The translations under genes were made by a program, and so were the position numbers. Positions 8,878 to 18,681 of a DNA stretch of 64,000 bases are shown here, in pieces. Under the pieces are notes generated by a model. The model was not told the DNA's origin. It ran no database searches and saw only the letters and a program-made list of their open reading frames with translations. Position 1 is the stretch's first letter, and each line of letters starts with the position of its first letter. Where the stretch lies: positions 37,567-101,566 of the forward strand of contig CALBCM010000014.1 of assembly GCA_937927235.1 (NCBI GenBank), read 5' to 3'. This stretch comes from an uncultured Johnsonella sp. (lineage in GTDB: Bacteria; Bacillota; Clostridia; Lachnospirales; Lachnospiraceae).

Positions 8878-10236
8878 TCAGTTTTTAATTTCAGTAAATT
8901 TTAAGCTTACCTCAGGCTCCATATCATAAACACCTACAGTATTTTTGTTTGAAACTACGGTTATGCCGGTAACATCATAGAGTCTGTGGTACACTGTATG
9001 TACACCGTTTTCATAACCTGTACAGCTCATTGAAAGCAGGTATTCTCCTCCCTGCAGCGTCATTTTTTGCTTAAACTCCACCTCATAGGTATCCCCTGCC
9101 TTTACAGGCTTTATATCGCAGCCTTCAAACATGGTATTTGTACCTGTAAGCTCGGTACCTTTTTTATCTTTAATAGTATAGGTAAAGATGGGCATCTGTA
9201 TATTGTCAAAAAATCTTATTTTTTCTCTTATAGTGAATTCCTCACCCTTTAATATAAGATTTGATACCTCGCCCTTTTCATCAATTATACCAAAATCATA
9301 TATATCGGCTCTGCCGTCGCCATATTCGGTAAGGCTTGGATTTAATGCCATCTTATCCTTCATAAGCAAGTCCTGATATTGACTGCTGTGCTGATTCTTA
9401 TTTGCCTTGCCGGCACTCTCGGACTCATCGGTTTTATCAGACTTTTCCTTAAACTCCGCCTCACAGTCTTCATCAAGCTCCATGCCTAAATCATCAAGAC
9501 GGTTTGCCAGAATCTTTTTGTAAAGGTCTACCATTTTTCCCGGGCTTCCCTCTGCTATAAAAGAGCCCTTATTTAGTAAAACCACCTTGTCGCAATACTT
9601 TATTATACTTCCCATATCATGGGTTACCATAAGGATTGTAGTCCCGTTTTTTCTTATCTCGTCCATGCGCTTATAGCACTTTGCCTGAAAAAACACATCT
9701 CCTACGCTGAGTGCCTCATCAACTATAAGTATCTCGGGCTCCACATTTATAGCAAGGGCAAAGGCAAGTCTTACAAACATACCTGACGAATAGGTCTTTA
9801 CAGGCTGATGGACAAAATCTCCGATTTCGGCAAATTCCAATATTTCAGGGAGCTTAACCTCCATCTCCTCTTTTGAAAAGCCCATCATAGTTCCATTCAT
9901 ATAAATATTTTCAATCCCGGTATAATCCATATTGAAGCCTGCTCCCAGCTCAAGCAGTGCCGAGATATTGCCCTCTACCCTTATCTTTCCTCCGCTTGGA
10001 TTTAATACTCCGCATATAATTTTAAGTATCGTCGATTTTCCCGAACCGTTGGTGCCTATTATCCCTACCGTAGTCCCTTTTTCTACCTTAAAGCTCACTC
10101 CGTTAAGAGCAAAAAACTTTTTATGATATACCTTATGAGTAAGGTTTATAGCTTCTTTAAGCCTGTCTATAGGCTTATCATATAATTTATATATTTTCTT
10201 TACATCTTCCAATTCTATGGCATAAGCCTTGTCCAT
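8878..10236 (-). CDS. wzt: Polysaccharide ABC exporter ATPase with C-terminal glycan-binding domain
   Basis: The 452-residue protein has an ATPase half (about 1-240) with Walker A GTNGSGKST near residue 65, the KTYSSGMFVRLAFA signature near 145, and Walker B EILIVDEALSVGD, which is typical of the Wzt/TagH/RfbE export group. Residues about 290-452 form a beta-rich domain like the Wzt C-terminal domain, which in other systems reads the finished end of the glycan before export. An acidic, low-complexity linker joins the halves. It pairs with the permease just upstream. A teichoic acid substrate (TagH) is possible, but the large GT fusion next door favours a polysaccharide. Confidence 0.9.
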   Translation of the reverse strand: MDKAYAIELEDVKKIYKLYDKPIDRLKEAINLTHKVYHKKFFALNGVSFKVEKGTTVGIIGTNGSGKSTILKIICGVLNPSGGKIRVEGNISALLELGAGFNMDYTGIENIYMNGTMMGFSKEEMEVKLPEILEFAEIGDFVHQPVKTYSSGMFVRLAFALAINVEPEILIVDEALSVGDVFFQAKCYKRMDEIRKNGTTILMVTHDMGSIIKYCDKVVLLNKGSFIAEGSPGKMVDLYKKILANRLDDLGMELDEDCEAEFKEKSDKTDESESAGKANKNQHSSQYQDLLMKDKMALNPSLTEYGDGRADIYDFGIIDEKGEVSNLILKGEEFTIREKIRFFDNIQMPIFTYTIKDKKGTELTGTNTMFEGCDIKPVKAGDTYEVEFKQKMTLQGGEYLLSMSCTGYENGVHTVYHRLYDVTGITVVSNKNTVGVYDMEPEVSLKFTEIKN

Positions 10237-10322
10237 AAATTTTTATTCTCCTAAGTTCAGGTTTAATTGATTCTGCCTGAGCAGCTCTGATAATCTACAG
10301 TATTATATACATTATTTTATAA

Positions 10323-11135
10323 TTACAGTACATCCGAAAAATGGGGTTTAAGCCTGTTAAAAAGCCTTATTCCAATTAAAAGCAGGCTAAGTGTAAATAT
10401 CCAGTAATATATACTTAAAAGCGGTCTTTCAAAAAACCAGTCGCCGGTAAGCATACTGTCCCTGTAGCCTGTAACTATATAATACACCGGGTTTATCTTA
10501 AGTGCGGAGTCTATCCAGAGCGGTCTTTCCTCAAACATCGTCGGAAACCACATTATAGGAGTCAGCCACATCCCGAACTGTAGCGTAATATTTACTATTT
10601 GAGCCATGTCCTTAAAAAATACAGTTATGCTTGCAGTGATATAGGTAAATGCAAGAATCAGCACAGATAAGGCGACACTGTAATACGCAATTTGCAGCCA
10701 GCTTATCATAGGCAGCCTGGCATAAGCAAAAAAGAGCCCTGTCATTATAAATATAAATACCATGTGAACCATAAGACAGGAAATAAGCTTTATAATCGGC
10801 AGGATAGCAACATTAAACACTACCTTTTTCACAAGATAATCATACTCCTGAAGGCAGTTAGTACCGAGATTCAAAGCTTCATTAAAATAAAACCAGGGTA
10901 CTATACCGGGTACGAGCCAAAGCACATAAGGAGTATTGTCTATGGGCGGAACACTCTTAAAGCCCATCTGAAATATAAAAAAATAAATCAGTACGGTAAC
11001 TATGGGCTGTACAAACATCCACGCCACGCCAAAATAGGACCCGACAAAGCGTTTTTTAAAATCGGCCTTTGCCAAATCCCATATTAGATTCCTTTTTTTA
11101 ATCGCCTCTGTTAAAATAGCCATCAAATCTTTCAT
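10323..11135 (-). CDS. wzm: Polysaccharide ABC exporter permease (ABC-2 type)
   Basis: A 270-residue inner membrane protein with about six hydrophobic segments and the ABC-2 family pattern. The N-terminus carries WDLAKADFKKRFVGSYFGV, the amphipathic entry helix seen in Wzm/TagG proteins, and the end is hydrophobic with a short cytoplasmic tail (RLFNRLKPHFSDVL). It forms the membrane pore for the ATPase encoded directly downstream and should flip a lipid-linked glycan across the membrane. The gene begins 14 bases after the end of rfbC, within one operon. Confidence 0.9.
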   Translation of the reverse strand: MKDLMAILTEAIKKRNLIWDLAKADFKKRFVGSYFGVAWMFVQPIVTVLIYFFIFQMGFKSVPPIDNTPYVLWLVPGIVPWFYFNEALNLGTNCLQEYDYLVKKVVFNVAILPIIKLISCLMVHMVFIFIMTGLFFAYARLPMISWLQIAYYSVALSVLILAFTYITASITVFFKDMAQIVNITLQFGMWLTPIMWFPTMFEERPLWIDSALKINPVYYIVTGYRDSMLTGDWFFERPLLSIYYWIFTLSLLLIGIRLFNRLKPHFSDVL

Positions 11136-11149
11136 TATTCACCAATCAG

Positions 11150-11704
11150 CTATAACCCGCAGGTTTGACTAAGTCCCTTCCACTTCATATCCTTTTCTGA
11201 TATTATAAGCTTAATCTCCTCTGCCAAGGGCCAGTCTATTCCAATCTCCTTATCATTCCAAAGTATACCCCCCTCGTCATCGGGGCGATAAAAATCAGTG
11301 CATTTATATGCAAACTCAGCCTCTTCAGAAAGTACCAAAAATCCATGTGCGAAGCCTTCAGATATGTAAAACTGCTTTTTATTCTCGGCACTTAATACTA
11401 CTCCATGCCATTTTCCGAAAGTCCTGGAGCCTTTTCTGATGTCAACCGCCACATCAAACACCTCGCCCTTCAGCACTCTGACAAGCTTACCCTGCGGATG
11501 CTCCCTCTGAAAATGCAGACCTCTGAGCACTCCCCTTACAGACAGGCTCTGATTATCCTGTACAAAGTCCATTTTAAGACCTGCTTCGTAAAAATCCCTT
11601 TGATTATAGCTTTCCATAAAATAGCCTCTGCTGTCATAAAATACTTTCGGCTCTATGACATAAAGTCCCTCTATATCACATTCGCTTACACTAATCTTTC
11701 CCAT
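11150..11704 (-). CDS. rfbC: dTDP-4-dehydrorhamnose 3,5-epimerase
   Basis: A 184-residue cupin-fold enzyme of the RmlC family, converting dTDP-4-keto-6-deoxyglucose to dTDP-4-keto-L-rhamnose. Seen are YFMESYNQRDF near 28, the RGLHFQREHPQGKLVRVLKG block with the catalytic His near residue 63, and VDIRKGSRTFGKWHG. Length matches the family (180-190). It is the first gene behind the promoter at 11750-11778. The other dTDP-rhamnose genes (rfbA, rfbB, rfbD) are not in this window, so the pathway must be completed elsewhere. The product glycan therefore probably contains rhamnose. Confidence 0.93.
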   Translation of the reverse strand: MGKISVSECDIEGLYVIEPKVFYDSRGYFMESYNQRDFYEAGLKMDFVQDNQSLSVRGVLRGLHFQREHPQGKLVRVLKGEVFDVAVDIRKGSRTFGKWHGVVLSAENKKQFYISEGFAHGFLVLSEEAEFAYKCTDFYRPDDEGGILWNDKEIGIDWPLAEEIKLIISEKDMKWKGLSQTCGL

Positions 11705-11749
11705 GTTTCTCGCTTTTAATCTCCTGTTTAATCTTTAATCTGAAACTTA

Positions 11750-11778
11750 ATTTTAGCACATTCTATTGTAGGTGTCAA
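11750..11778 (-). promoter_or_regulatory. Canonical sigma-A promoter for the rfbC-wzm-wzt operon
   Basis: Read on the minus strand, a perfect -35 TTGACA (11778-11773) and a -10 TAAAAT (11755-11750) are separated by 17 bases. A TG one base before the -10 gives an extended element. Transcription should begin about 40 bases upstream of the rfbC start. This marks the exporter operon as a unit separate from the protease gene upstream. Confidence 0.8.
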
Positions 11779-11872
11779 AATTATATGTTTTTCAGGCGAC
11801 TCCAGTTTAAAGCTCTAAACAAGAAGAAAACCTGATAGAGTTAAATCAAAATGGAGATTGGCATTTTACAGC

Positions 11873-11928
11873 AAAAAACAGGAGTGCCACAAAATAGATG
11901 ATTACTCATCTATGGAGCAGCACCCCCT
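11873..11928 (-). terminator. Rho-independent terminator of the C11 protease gene
   Basis: On the minus strand a stem pairs GGTGC-type sequence (around 11920-11928) with GCACTCCT (11887-11880), and an inner 8-bp helix ATAGATGA/TCATCTAT closes a 4-base loop. A run of six U follows at 11878-11873. It lies about 30 bases after the protease stop codon. Confidence 0.75.
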
Positions 11929-11958
11929 ACCTTTAACTTTACATACCTTCATTGTTAC

Positions 11959-13956
11959 TTAATTACTGATTGTAATCTCATTATTTTCCACATCAAACAT
12001 AACTATTTGTGAGTTATAGCTTTGATTACGCATATCCTTCATTTCAAACATCAAAAAATATTTTCCGTCTCCCAGCTCTGTTTCTTCAAATTTGGTATCA
12101 TCGGTAACGGTGATTTTATCAACGGAAAGAGTTTGTATATCTTCGGAATTTTCAAGATCCGGCATAACATAGTGAATAGGCTCGATTACATCACCGGTTT
12201 GCAAGTGTCTCAAAAATTTGTCAGCCTTGCCGTTTTGGTCGATTTCCTTTCTTGCACCCAGGATTTTATATTCTTGAGAATCATAGTTATAACTTACAGA
12301 TAATACGTATTCTTCAGAGTTAAGTAAAACCGGTACGGCATAGATTTGATAATCCTCGCTTTCATCAGAAAGCTCCATATATACAAGACAGCCATCTATA
12401 CTGCCCCAAACACCACGAAAGTTATCCTTGAAGATACCATTTTCCCAGTCACTATCCAAGTCGTTGTCTTCTCCAAGAAAGATTGCCATATTATTCTCAT
12501 CATCCACATAAGCAAGTTGAAAGTAAATGCCTGAAAGATTGTCGGCGGTTTCTTTACCTAAGTTCAATGTGGCAAAACCGTCTTCGCCAAGTTCTACCGG
12601 AAAATCTTCAAGCTCTTTGGAATTTATAGTAGTAACCGGTGTCAGTTCACTTATTGTATCTTCTTCGGAATATACCTTGGGAGCAGCCTGTAAAGCGTAG
12701 TCATACATCTCTTCGGAGGGTTCTCCGGTAAGCATATAATCAAAATAATAGCCGAAAGCCCGGCTGGTATCCAACTCGGAAAAGCCCATAAAGTCATCAT
12801 AGCTGCCATCGTATGAATAATAACAGGAAAGACCGCCGGAGCCACTTCGCAATGGTCCGTTGACCTTGTATATGACTGCATTATCCAAAGCGGTAAGCAC
12901 TCTTTCGCCGGATGCCGGCAGCAGCTCTTCCTTCATGCTATTATTAATAAAATCACTTATATCAACCATATTTGTATAACCTTCGGAATCGTTATTTCCA
13001 CCGTAATTTTCAGATGAATAAGCGCAGCGTGCAACTTCATTGAAATAAGAGCTGTCATCACTGCTTCCTGCCATAATCAAGGCTTCTGCACCGGCTGAGT
13101 CATAGGCTTTTACCAGTTCGGGAATTTTAGAAAGGTCTACAACCGAAAGGGTGGCGGCATCCTCTTGTAAAATTTCAGAGCAGCCTTCATAATAACTGTC
13201 GCAAATAATCTTGCCAAGCTCGGCACCGTTTATGGAGGTATTCTCTGTCAGTTCTTCCATAAAAGCATCATAACTCCAGCCGCATCCCGGCTCAAATTCC
13301 TCAGAGGCGACAAGATAATCGGCAAACTCATCGCAGGCATCAGCGACATCAATCGTTGCCATTAAGCAGGCATCAAAGCCGATAAGCTCATATTTGCTGC
13401 CGGTATCGGTTGCTGAAAGAGCCTGTATTAATTCGGGAATCTTTATGGAATCAGAATCATAAATCTCATCAAAGGCTGCACCAGCAACACTTCCGCCGCC
13501 ATGATTCCAAAAAATTATTGCTCTGTGGTCGGCAGGAAAATTTGTATTGCAGTAGCTCAAAAAATCAGATAATACCTCCGGTTCACCCATGTCGGCAGAG
13601 GGAAGTTCTTCCAGTATTTTCATGCCTTCGGAATTGTATATTCCCCGAGTCAGTACCTCCGGGTCAAAGTCATTATACCAACTGCCTGCACCTCCTGCCT
13701 CAAATACAACACTGACATTTTCCGGAAGAGCTACACTGGTAAGCTCTTCCAAGTCAAGACTTGCACAGCCGTACTCGCTTTCCAAATCACTTCCGCAAAG
13801 GTACCAATAAAATACCCAGGATTCTCCTTCTGAAACAACCGAATTAGTTGTGTTTTTCTTATCAATACTGTTTTCATCTGGCTCGTCATCACAGGCGTAA
13901 AGCAAAAAACTCAAACATAGTATTAAAAATAATGAAAAATGAATTTTTCGTGTCAT
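11959..13956 (-). CDS. Clostripain-family (C11) cysteine protease, lipoprotein
   Basis: The preferred ATG at 13954-13956 has AAAGGGGC just upstream and gives 665 residues; a longer frame to 14010 lacks a good site. The N-terminus is a lipoprotein signal with lipobox LLYAC, Cys22 being the lipid anchor. The catalytic pair of family C11 is visible: His in FWNHGGGS (about residue 152) and Cys in IGFDACLMA (about 197). The rest is acidic and beta-rich. C11 enzymes cleave after basic residues and often self-process. It should act on the outer face of the cell membrane. It separates the Wzy-type operon from the ABC-exporter operon, and its substrate is unknown. Confidence 0.88.
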   Translation of the reverse strand: MTRKIHFSLFLILCLSFLLYACDDEPDENSIDKKNTTNSVVSEGESWVFYWYLCGSDLESEYGCASLDLEELTSVALPENVSVVFEAGGAGSWYNDFDPEVLTRGIYNSEGMKILEELPSADMGEPEVLSDFLSYCNTNFPADHRAIIFWNHGGGSVAGAAFDEIYDSDSIKIPELIQALSATDTGSKYELIGFDACLMATIDVADACDEFADYLVASEEFEPGCGWSYDAFMEELTENTSINGAELGKIICDSYYEGCSEILQEDAATLSVVDLSKIPELVKAYDSAGAEALIMAGSSDDSSYFNEVARCAYSSENYGGNNDSEGYTNMVDISDFINNSMKEELLPASGERVLTALDNAVIYKVNGPLRSGSGGLSCYYSYDGSYDDFMGFSELDTSRAFGYYFDYMLTGEPSEEMYDYALQAAPKVYSEEDTISELTPVTTINSKELEDFPVELGEDGFATLNLGKETADNLSGIYFQLAYVDDENNMAIFLGEDNDLDSDWENGIFKDNFRGVWGSIDGCLVYMELSDESEDYQIYAVPVLLNSEEYVLSVSYNYDSQEYKILGARKEIDQNGKADKFLRHLQTGDVIEPIHYVMPDLENSEDIQTLSVDKITVTDDTKFEETELGDGKYFLMFEMKDMRNQSYNSQIVMFDVENNEITISN

Positions 13957-14075
13957 TTTGATAGCCCCTTTCTTTATAATAATAAAATGCCCGATGCAGA
14001 TGCCGGACATTTTACATAATTTTTATTGCATACAGTTTGTTTTTGGCTTAAGGTTTTGTCAACCCCAAACCCCTA

Positions 14076-14456
14076 CTATAAATTCATTGTTTCCAGTTCT
14101 TTTGCAGTAGCTTCAACTAATTGTTCACATTTTTTGACATTTTTGCCAAAAACGCTAAATATTCCGAAAATTCCACCAGTCAACTCATTTATTGCCATAT
14201 TGCCGGCTGCATTACCAAGACCTGCCTGCTCGCCTTTTTGAATAGAAAACTTAGAAGAACGCTCCTTTAAACCTACTTTCATTATCCATACCTGATTTTG
14301 TCGGTCCAGTGGTGGAAAAGTGATTACCACATTCATACCGTGTTTGGTAAGTGAAGGAGTACCGGCACTGAAGCTTTGGTCTTTAATTGCATTATAGAGC
14401 TCTTCCAAGGTATATTCATTTTTAAATTTAATATTTTTAACTTTAACTCCCAGCAT
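14076..14456 (-). CDS. Unknown 126-residue protein beside the C11 protease
   Basis: A convincing small gene: GAAAGGGGAG precedes the ATG, the frame is intact and composition resembles its neighbours. No signal peptide or clear membrane segment is present. A basic/aromatic N-terminal half is followed by a Gly/Ala-rich stretch (residues about 82-105: GEQAGLGNAAGNMAINE then GGIFGIFSVFG). I do not recognise the family. It lies upstream of the protease on the same strand, separated by about 120 bases, so the two may form a unit. A protease substrate or partner role would be speculation. Confidence 0.7.
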   Translation of the reverse strand: MLGVKVKNIKFKNEYTLEELYNAIKDQSFSAGTPSLTKHGMNVVITFPPLDRQNQVWIMKVGLKERSSKFSIQKGEQAGLGNAAGNMAINELTGGIFGIFSVFGKNVKKCEQLVEATAKELETMNL

Positions 14457-14603
14457 TCTGCTCCCCTTTCTTGACAGTATTTACTTTCCAGCAGATTGTA
14501 CGACTGTAGTAATGAATTGGCAATAGCTCTGTGCTGAATGGTATTTTTTTTGTGCTGAGCTGTATTTTCATGCAGATTAAAATATGTATATTTTCTCTAA
14601 AAG

Positions 14604-16112
14604 CTACTTTCCTTTATTAACATATTTTAAAGCCTTTTTAGGGTCCATTACCAAAATATGAATCAGCGCTCCCGCTCCCTCCATTATAAAAGCACAGAGT
14701 ATCAGCATCAGCCAGCCCTGTGGCTTTATAAGAGCGGCTATCAGCTTAAATACCGCTATCATTAAAGCGGAAGATATAAGGTGAAACACTATTACCTTAT
14801 AAAATCTGAAAGCCTTTATTTTTATGCAGTAGCCGGCATAAATAGGAGTAAATATCAGATTTATCAGAGTCATAATTACTGCGGTGGTCAGCACTATTGC
14901 ATAAGGTCCAAGCTTGGTATATTTTAATAGAAAATACATGCCCGCAGTATTTGCCACTCCTCCCAGTACGGTAATTATACAAGGCATTCTCTTTTTTAAA
15001 GCCAGGGTGCTTATATAATACATGGGGTGAGCTATCCCCTCAGTTACCGAGGTACATATATTGACTACAGTAAGCAGGTATAAAAGGTCAGTGTCCTGTG
15101 AGGGAAGCCAAAGCTTATAATACAGCGGTCCAAGTGCCACAAAGCCTGCAAAAGCTATATTGGAGAAATAGCCGCAGATTTTCATCGCTTTAGCTACGTC
15201 CTTCATAAATAAATCCATATCTCCGGTGGCATAGCTTTTTATCATCCGAGGCTGAAAAGGCTTAAATACCACCTGATACAGCATGGAAAACATGGTTACT
15301 ATAGTTTTGGTAACGGAAATCTGACCGGTTTGAACTCCAGACAGCATAAGATTTGAAACTATAAGGTCCAGTCCACTGTTCAATACATTTCCCATACTGT
15401 TGATGGACTGCCAGATGCCGTTTGAAGTCATCTGCAACACCTTTTTTAAAGAAGCTGCCGCCTTTTGAAAGTGCAACTGAGGAGTGAGCTTATTTTTAAG
15501 AATCAGATTTCCAAGCACCTTTATAATTGAAGCCGTCAGTGAGCCTATCCCTACAAACCATATAGCAGGCTCAAAATTTAAAAACATTATAATTAATACA
15601 GCAGCATCACATAGATAGGATAAAATATTTATTATTCCCGCAATATCAAGCCTATCCTTTATATAGCTCGCCACGCTTAAGGGTGTGATAATAGTGGTGA
15701 GGATAAAATTCAAAAATACTATTATAAAAAGCAGCTTTACTGAAGGTACAAGGCTTGCCGGAATATTAAGCAGATGCTCCAGCTTATAGATTATCGGCAA
15801 GGCTATAACAAAAATAGTGCCTGAAATCAGCAGACAGCCAAATACGGAGGAGGAATAATATTCTCTTGTTTCCTGCATATCTCCCTTGTGATAGGATATG
15901 GAAATATATCTCACCACAAAGGTAGTAAGTGCAACTGTAACTATTTCTGCATAGGATACCGCAGTTTTTGCTATTGATACAAAGCCATAGGCTTCAATAC
16001 CCACGTTATCAGTAATATAAGGTGTCAATAAAAAATTAATTACATAGCTTATAAAAACTCCAAAGCCTGTTATAAGTATAGTTTTTGCAAGCTTAATATT
16101 ATTTCCCGACAT
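14604..16112 (-). CDS. wzx: Wzx-type lipid-linked oligosaccharide flippase
   Basis: A MOP-superfamily membrane protein of 502 residues with about 12-14 hydrophobic segments. The N-terminal pattern (ILITGFGVFISYVINFLL, TPYITDNVGIEAYGF) is typical of Wzx/RfbX/TuaB-like transporters. It should flip undecaprenyl-diphosphate-linked repeat units to the outer face for polymerisation by the product of the preceding gene. The start at 16110-16112 is chosen because GGAGC lies 10 bases upstream; a TTG three codons earlier sits too close to the SD. It is the last gene of the Wzy-type operon. Confidence 0.88.
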   Translation of the reverse strand: MSGNNIKLAKTILITGFGVFISYVINFLLTPYITDNVGIEAYGFVSIAKTAVSYAEIVTVALTTFVVRYISISYHKGDMQETREYYSSSVFGCLLISGTIFVIALPIIYKLEHLLNIPASLVPSVKLLFIIVFLNFILTTIITPLSVASYIKDRLDIAGIINILSYLCDAAVLIIMFLNFEPAIWFVGIGSLTASIIKVLGNLILKNKLTPQLHFQKAAASLKKVLQMTSNGIWQSINSMGNVLNSGLDLIVSNLMLSGVQTGQISVTKTIVTMFSMLYQVVFKPFQPRMIKSYATGDMDLFMKDVAKAMKICGYFSNIAFAGFVALGPLYYKLWLPSQDTDLLYLLTVVNICTSVTEGIAHPMYYISTLALKKRMPCIITVLGGVANTAGMYFLLKYTKLGPYAIVLTTAVIMTLINLIFTPIYAGYCIKIKAFRFYKVIVFHLISSALMIAVFKLIAALIKPQGWLMLILCAFIMEGAGALIHILVMDPKKALKYVNKGK

Positions 16113-16225
16113 TTGATGCAAAGCTCCTTTATAATTTTTTTATATAATTTTATACTGAATGGCTCTAATCTTAGATTAGTCCTTAAAAGTATTCACTATT
16201 AATCGTGTGCCAATATCCAAAGACC

Positions 16226-17479
16226 TTAATCAGTTGTCAGTTTGTCTACAGGGGCTTTTGCCATATCAGTCTTTTTTATCTCGCTCTTTTCCATAGCGGC
16301 TTTTTCTAGGTTTACGGCATAATAGCAAAACAGCAGCGGGCACCATGCAACTACATTGCCTAAGCCTACCTCAAAAATCATTTCTATAAAATATGCAGTC
16401 AGTATAATTATAAGTGTATTTACAAAATCGATATTTAAGCATTTCTTTAATTTTCTGATAACAATATTTATTAAAAAAACAGTAATTAAAAATAATACCA
16501 GACCTCCCTGCCAAAAGATTTCCAGCCACTGATTATGCGAGTTGACAAAGGCTTTGCTTCCAAGCGTTGAGATTGCATCGGCATTTGATAAATCTCCGAA
16601 GCCGAATATGGGCTTTTGAGGTATTAAGGTCAAAACCGTTTCCCAAGCTGAGGTTCTGTTTGAAAACGTCAAGTCTTTAGAAAACAGTCCTTTGACAACC
16701 GGAGCTAAAAAGGATACACTTCCCAAAACAATCAGCATCGTAACAACCGCATAGACAGCCAGCACTATATAGGGCTCTATCCTGATTTTTATTTTAGATT
16801 TTACATGGGATAAATATATTCCTGAAACTGCAATTACCGATACTGTAAGCGAGGTGCTTGAATGTAGTACAAGAGGAGTTATTATATTTATAGCTGCAAT
16901 CAATATAAGCAAATATTTTCTTATTTTCGTATCTAGCAAATAATATCTTATATATGCCAGCATAAGCAGAGTAATAAACCAGAATTCGTGATTATTTTTA
17001 TTCCCGAATATCCACTGAGCAAAATCGCTGCTTGACCATTGATTCCATTCTATCTTGATTTTATACAGACCGTCAGGAAACAGCATTACAGAAAAAAAGT
17101 CAATTAAAACATATATAAATATTATATAAAATAAAATATCCACCGCCTTGTGCATGCGCTTAGCAAACATATAGTCTATAAAGCCTACCATAAATACCAC
17201 TTTGGCTGAAGAAATTATACTATGTATATCTCCGCTTTTATTTAAGAAGGTGTTTATTACTATATAAATATAATAAGCTGCTATTGTATAAGCAAATTTT
17301 GAAGGCTTGTAATAACGTATAAACAGAGTATAGAATACAAAAACCGCACAAGCATTTCCAAGCAGCTTCATTATTGCATTATTGGTAAAATATGTCGGCA
17401 TAATCATGATGGCTGAAATGCAAAAAAATACCAAATCCGTTTTATTTATTGTTATAATTCCTTTTCTCTTATCCAGCAT
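16226..17479 (-). CDS. wzy: O-antigen/capsule polymerase-like membrane protein (Wzy)
   Basis: A 417-residue protein with 10-12 membrane segments and the large periplasmic-loop pattern of Wzy/WaaL proteins. The loop carries NRTSAWETVLTLIPQKPIFGFG followed by SHNQWLEIFWQGG, resembling the motif shared by O-antigen polymerases and ligases. It should join repeat units flipped by Wzx. Position between the glycosyltransferases and the flippase supports polymerase rather than ligase. Sequence identity among Wzy proteins is always low, so the assignment rests on topology and context. Confidence 0.83.
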   Translation of the reverse strand: MLDKRKGIITINKTDLVFFCISAIMIMPTYFTNNAIMKLLGNACAVFVFYTLFIRYYKPSKFAYTIAAYYIYIVINTFLNKSGDIHSIISSAKVVFMVGFIDYMFAKRMHKAVDILFYIIFIYVLIDFFSVMLFPDGLYKIKIEWNQWSSSDFAQWIFGNKNNHEFWFITLLMLAYIRYYLLDTKIRKYLLILIAAINIITPLVLHSSTSLTVSVIAVSGIYLSHVKSKIKIRIEPYIVLAVYAVVTMLIVLGSVSFLAPVVKGLFSKDLTFSNRTSAWETVLTLIPQKPIFGFGDLSNADAISTLGSKAFVNSHNQWLEIFWQGGLVLFLITVFLINIVIRKLKKCLNIDFVNTLIIILTAYFIEMIFEVGLGNVVAWCPLLFCYYAVNLEKAAMEKSEIKKTDMAKAPVDKLTTD

Positions 17480-17508
17480 GTTTTATAAATTCCCTTTAAT
17501 TTAAGCAT

Positions 17509-18681
17509 TTAGTGCTGCTTGGTAAGTAAGCTCTTCATTATGCCCTCGATGTATCCCACTGCAGCTTCGGCAGAAAAATATTCTTCAAAAATCGCTGTAA
17601 TCTCTTTATTTTCCTTTTTTATCGCGGTATCCTTAAGTACATTTAATACCTGTTTATACTCCCTGGCAGTATTGCATCTAAAGACTAAATTTTCTTTTAT
17701 AGCCTTTGCCTGTTCGGACTTATCTATTACCTCATAATAGCCTTCAAGGCTTTCCGTACTGCCTATGAATACCTTGCCGTAGGAAAATGCTTCTGCCGTT
17801 TTAATCTTCATACCGCCTCCCTCTGTCAGAGGAGCGATGACAACATCAGCTCCGGTATAAAAGCTGCCCAAATCTTTGGCAAAGCCTATGACATAAACCT
17901 CTGAATCATTAAAATAATTTTTCATAGCTTCCAGTCCGCTGCCGACTATCCATAAATCATAATATTTTGATATGCTTTTAAAAACCTTATTATAAAACCA
18001 TTTGATTCCCTGTATATTAGGATAGTATGAGGTCCCTACAAAAAGGATATGTTTTTTTCCGGTAGCCTTATACGGCGTTTCCAAAGCTTCATTTTCGCTA
18101 TCTCTGTTTACGCATACCGGAAGATAAAAATCGGAATGTATTTTATAATGCTTAAATAATAATTCATCTTCTTTTTTATTTAATACTATATTTTTATCAC
18201 TATATTTTATAGTTAAGGCTTCATTTTTCATGCCAAGCCTGAAATCCAGCTTATCTATCAATGTGCTTCTTTTTATCCAGATAGGAAAAAGCTCCGCTTT
18301 TACATCATGAAAAAATGAAACTACCGGCAGCCCCGGAAATTTTATCTTTATAGCTTCAGTTAATCTTCCAAAGCAGGAATCGTCAATAAACACAAAGCTG
18401 ATATTTTCTTTCTTAATTATGCGACAGATGCTTGCTATTATATTATTTGAAAACAGGTAAATATTTCCCTGAAGATGCCTGATTATACGCTCTACAGGAT
18501 TTTTATATTTTCCGTAGGCAATATAGTTTTTTCTCCTTTCAGGCAGAGCATGCACCGAAACATCTACAATAAAAACCTTGTCCTCCCCCATCAGCTTAAT
18601 TAATGTATCCCGGTGCATCCTGGCACCCACGCCTGAGCCTGAGGTAAGGTTTAATTCCTTTGAAATAAACATAGCTTTCAT
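17509..18681 (-). CDS. Family 4 glycosyltransferase
   Basis: The 390-residue protein has the GT-B layout with a C-terminal donor-binding half (HILFVGTSYYPNIQGIKWF near 215, and APLTEGGGMKIKTAEAFSYGK near 300). The E-x7-E pattern is imperfect. The N-terminus (SKELNLTSGSGVGARMHRD) resembles retaining GT4 enzymes that act on lipid-linked sugars. Its start overlaps the stop of the preceding GT4 gene by four bases (ATGA), so the two are translationally coupled. Donor sugar cannot be inferred. Confidence 0.82.
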   Translation of the reverse strand: MKAMFISKELNLTSGSGVGARMHRDTLIKLMGEDKVFIVDVSVHALPERRKNYIAYGKYKNPVERIIRHLQGNIYLFSNNIIASICRIIKKENISFVFIDDSCFGRLTEAIKIKFPGLPVVSFFHDVKAELFPIWIKRSTLIDKLDFRLGMKNEALTIKYSDKNIVLNKKEDELLFKHYKIHSDFYLPVCVNRDSENEALETPYKATGKKHILFVGTSYYPNIQGIKWFYNKVFKSISKYYDLWIVGSGLEAMKNYFNDSEVYVIGFAKDLGSFYTGADVVIAPLTEGGGMKIKTAEAFSYGKVFIGSTESLEGYYEVIDKSEQAKAIKENLVFRCNTAREYKQVLNVLKDTAIKKENKEITAIFEEYFSAEAAVGYIEGIMKSLLTKQH

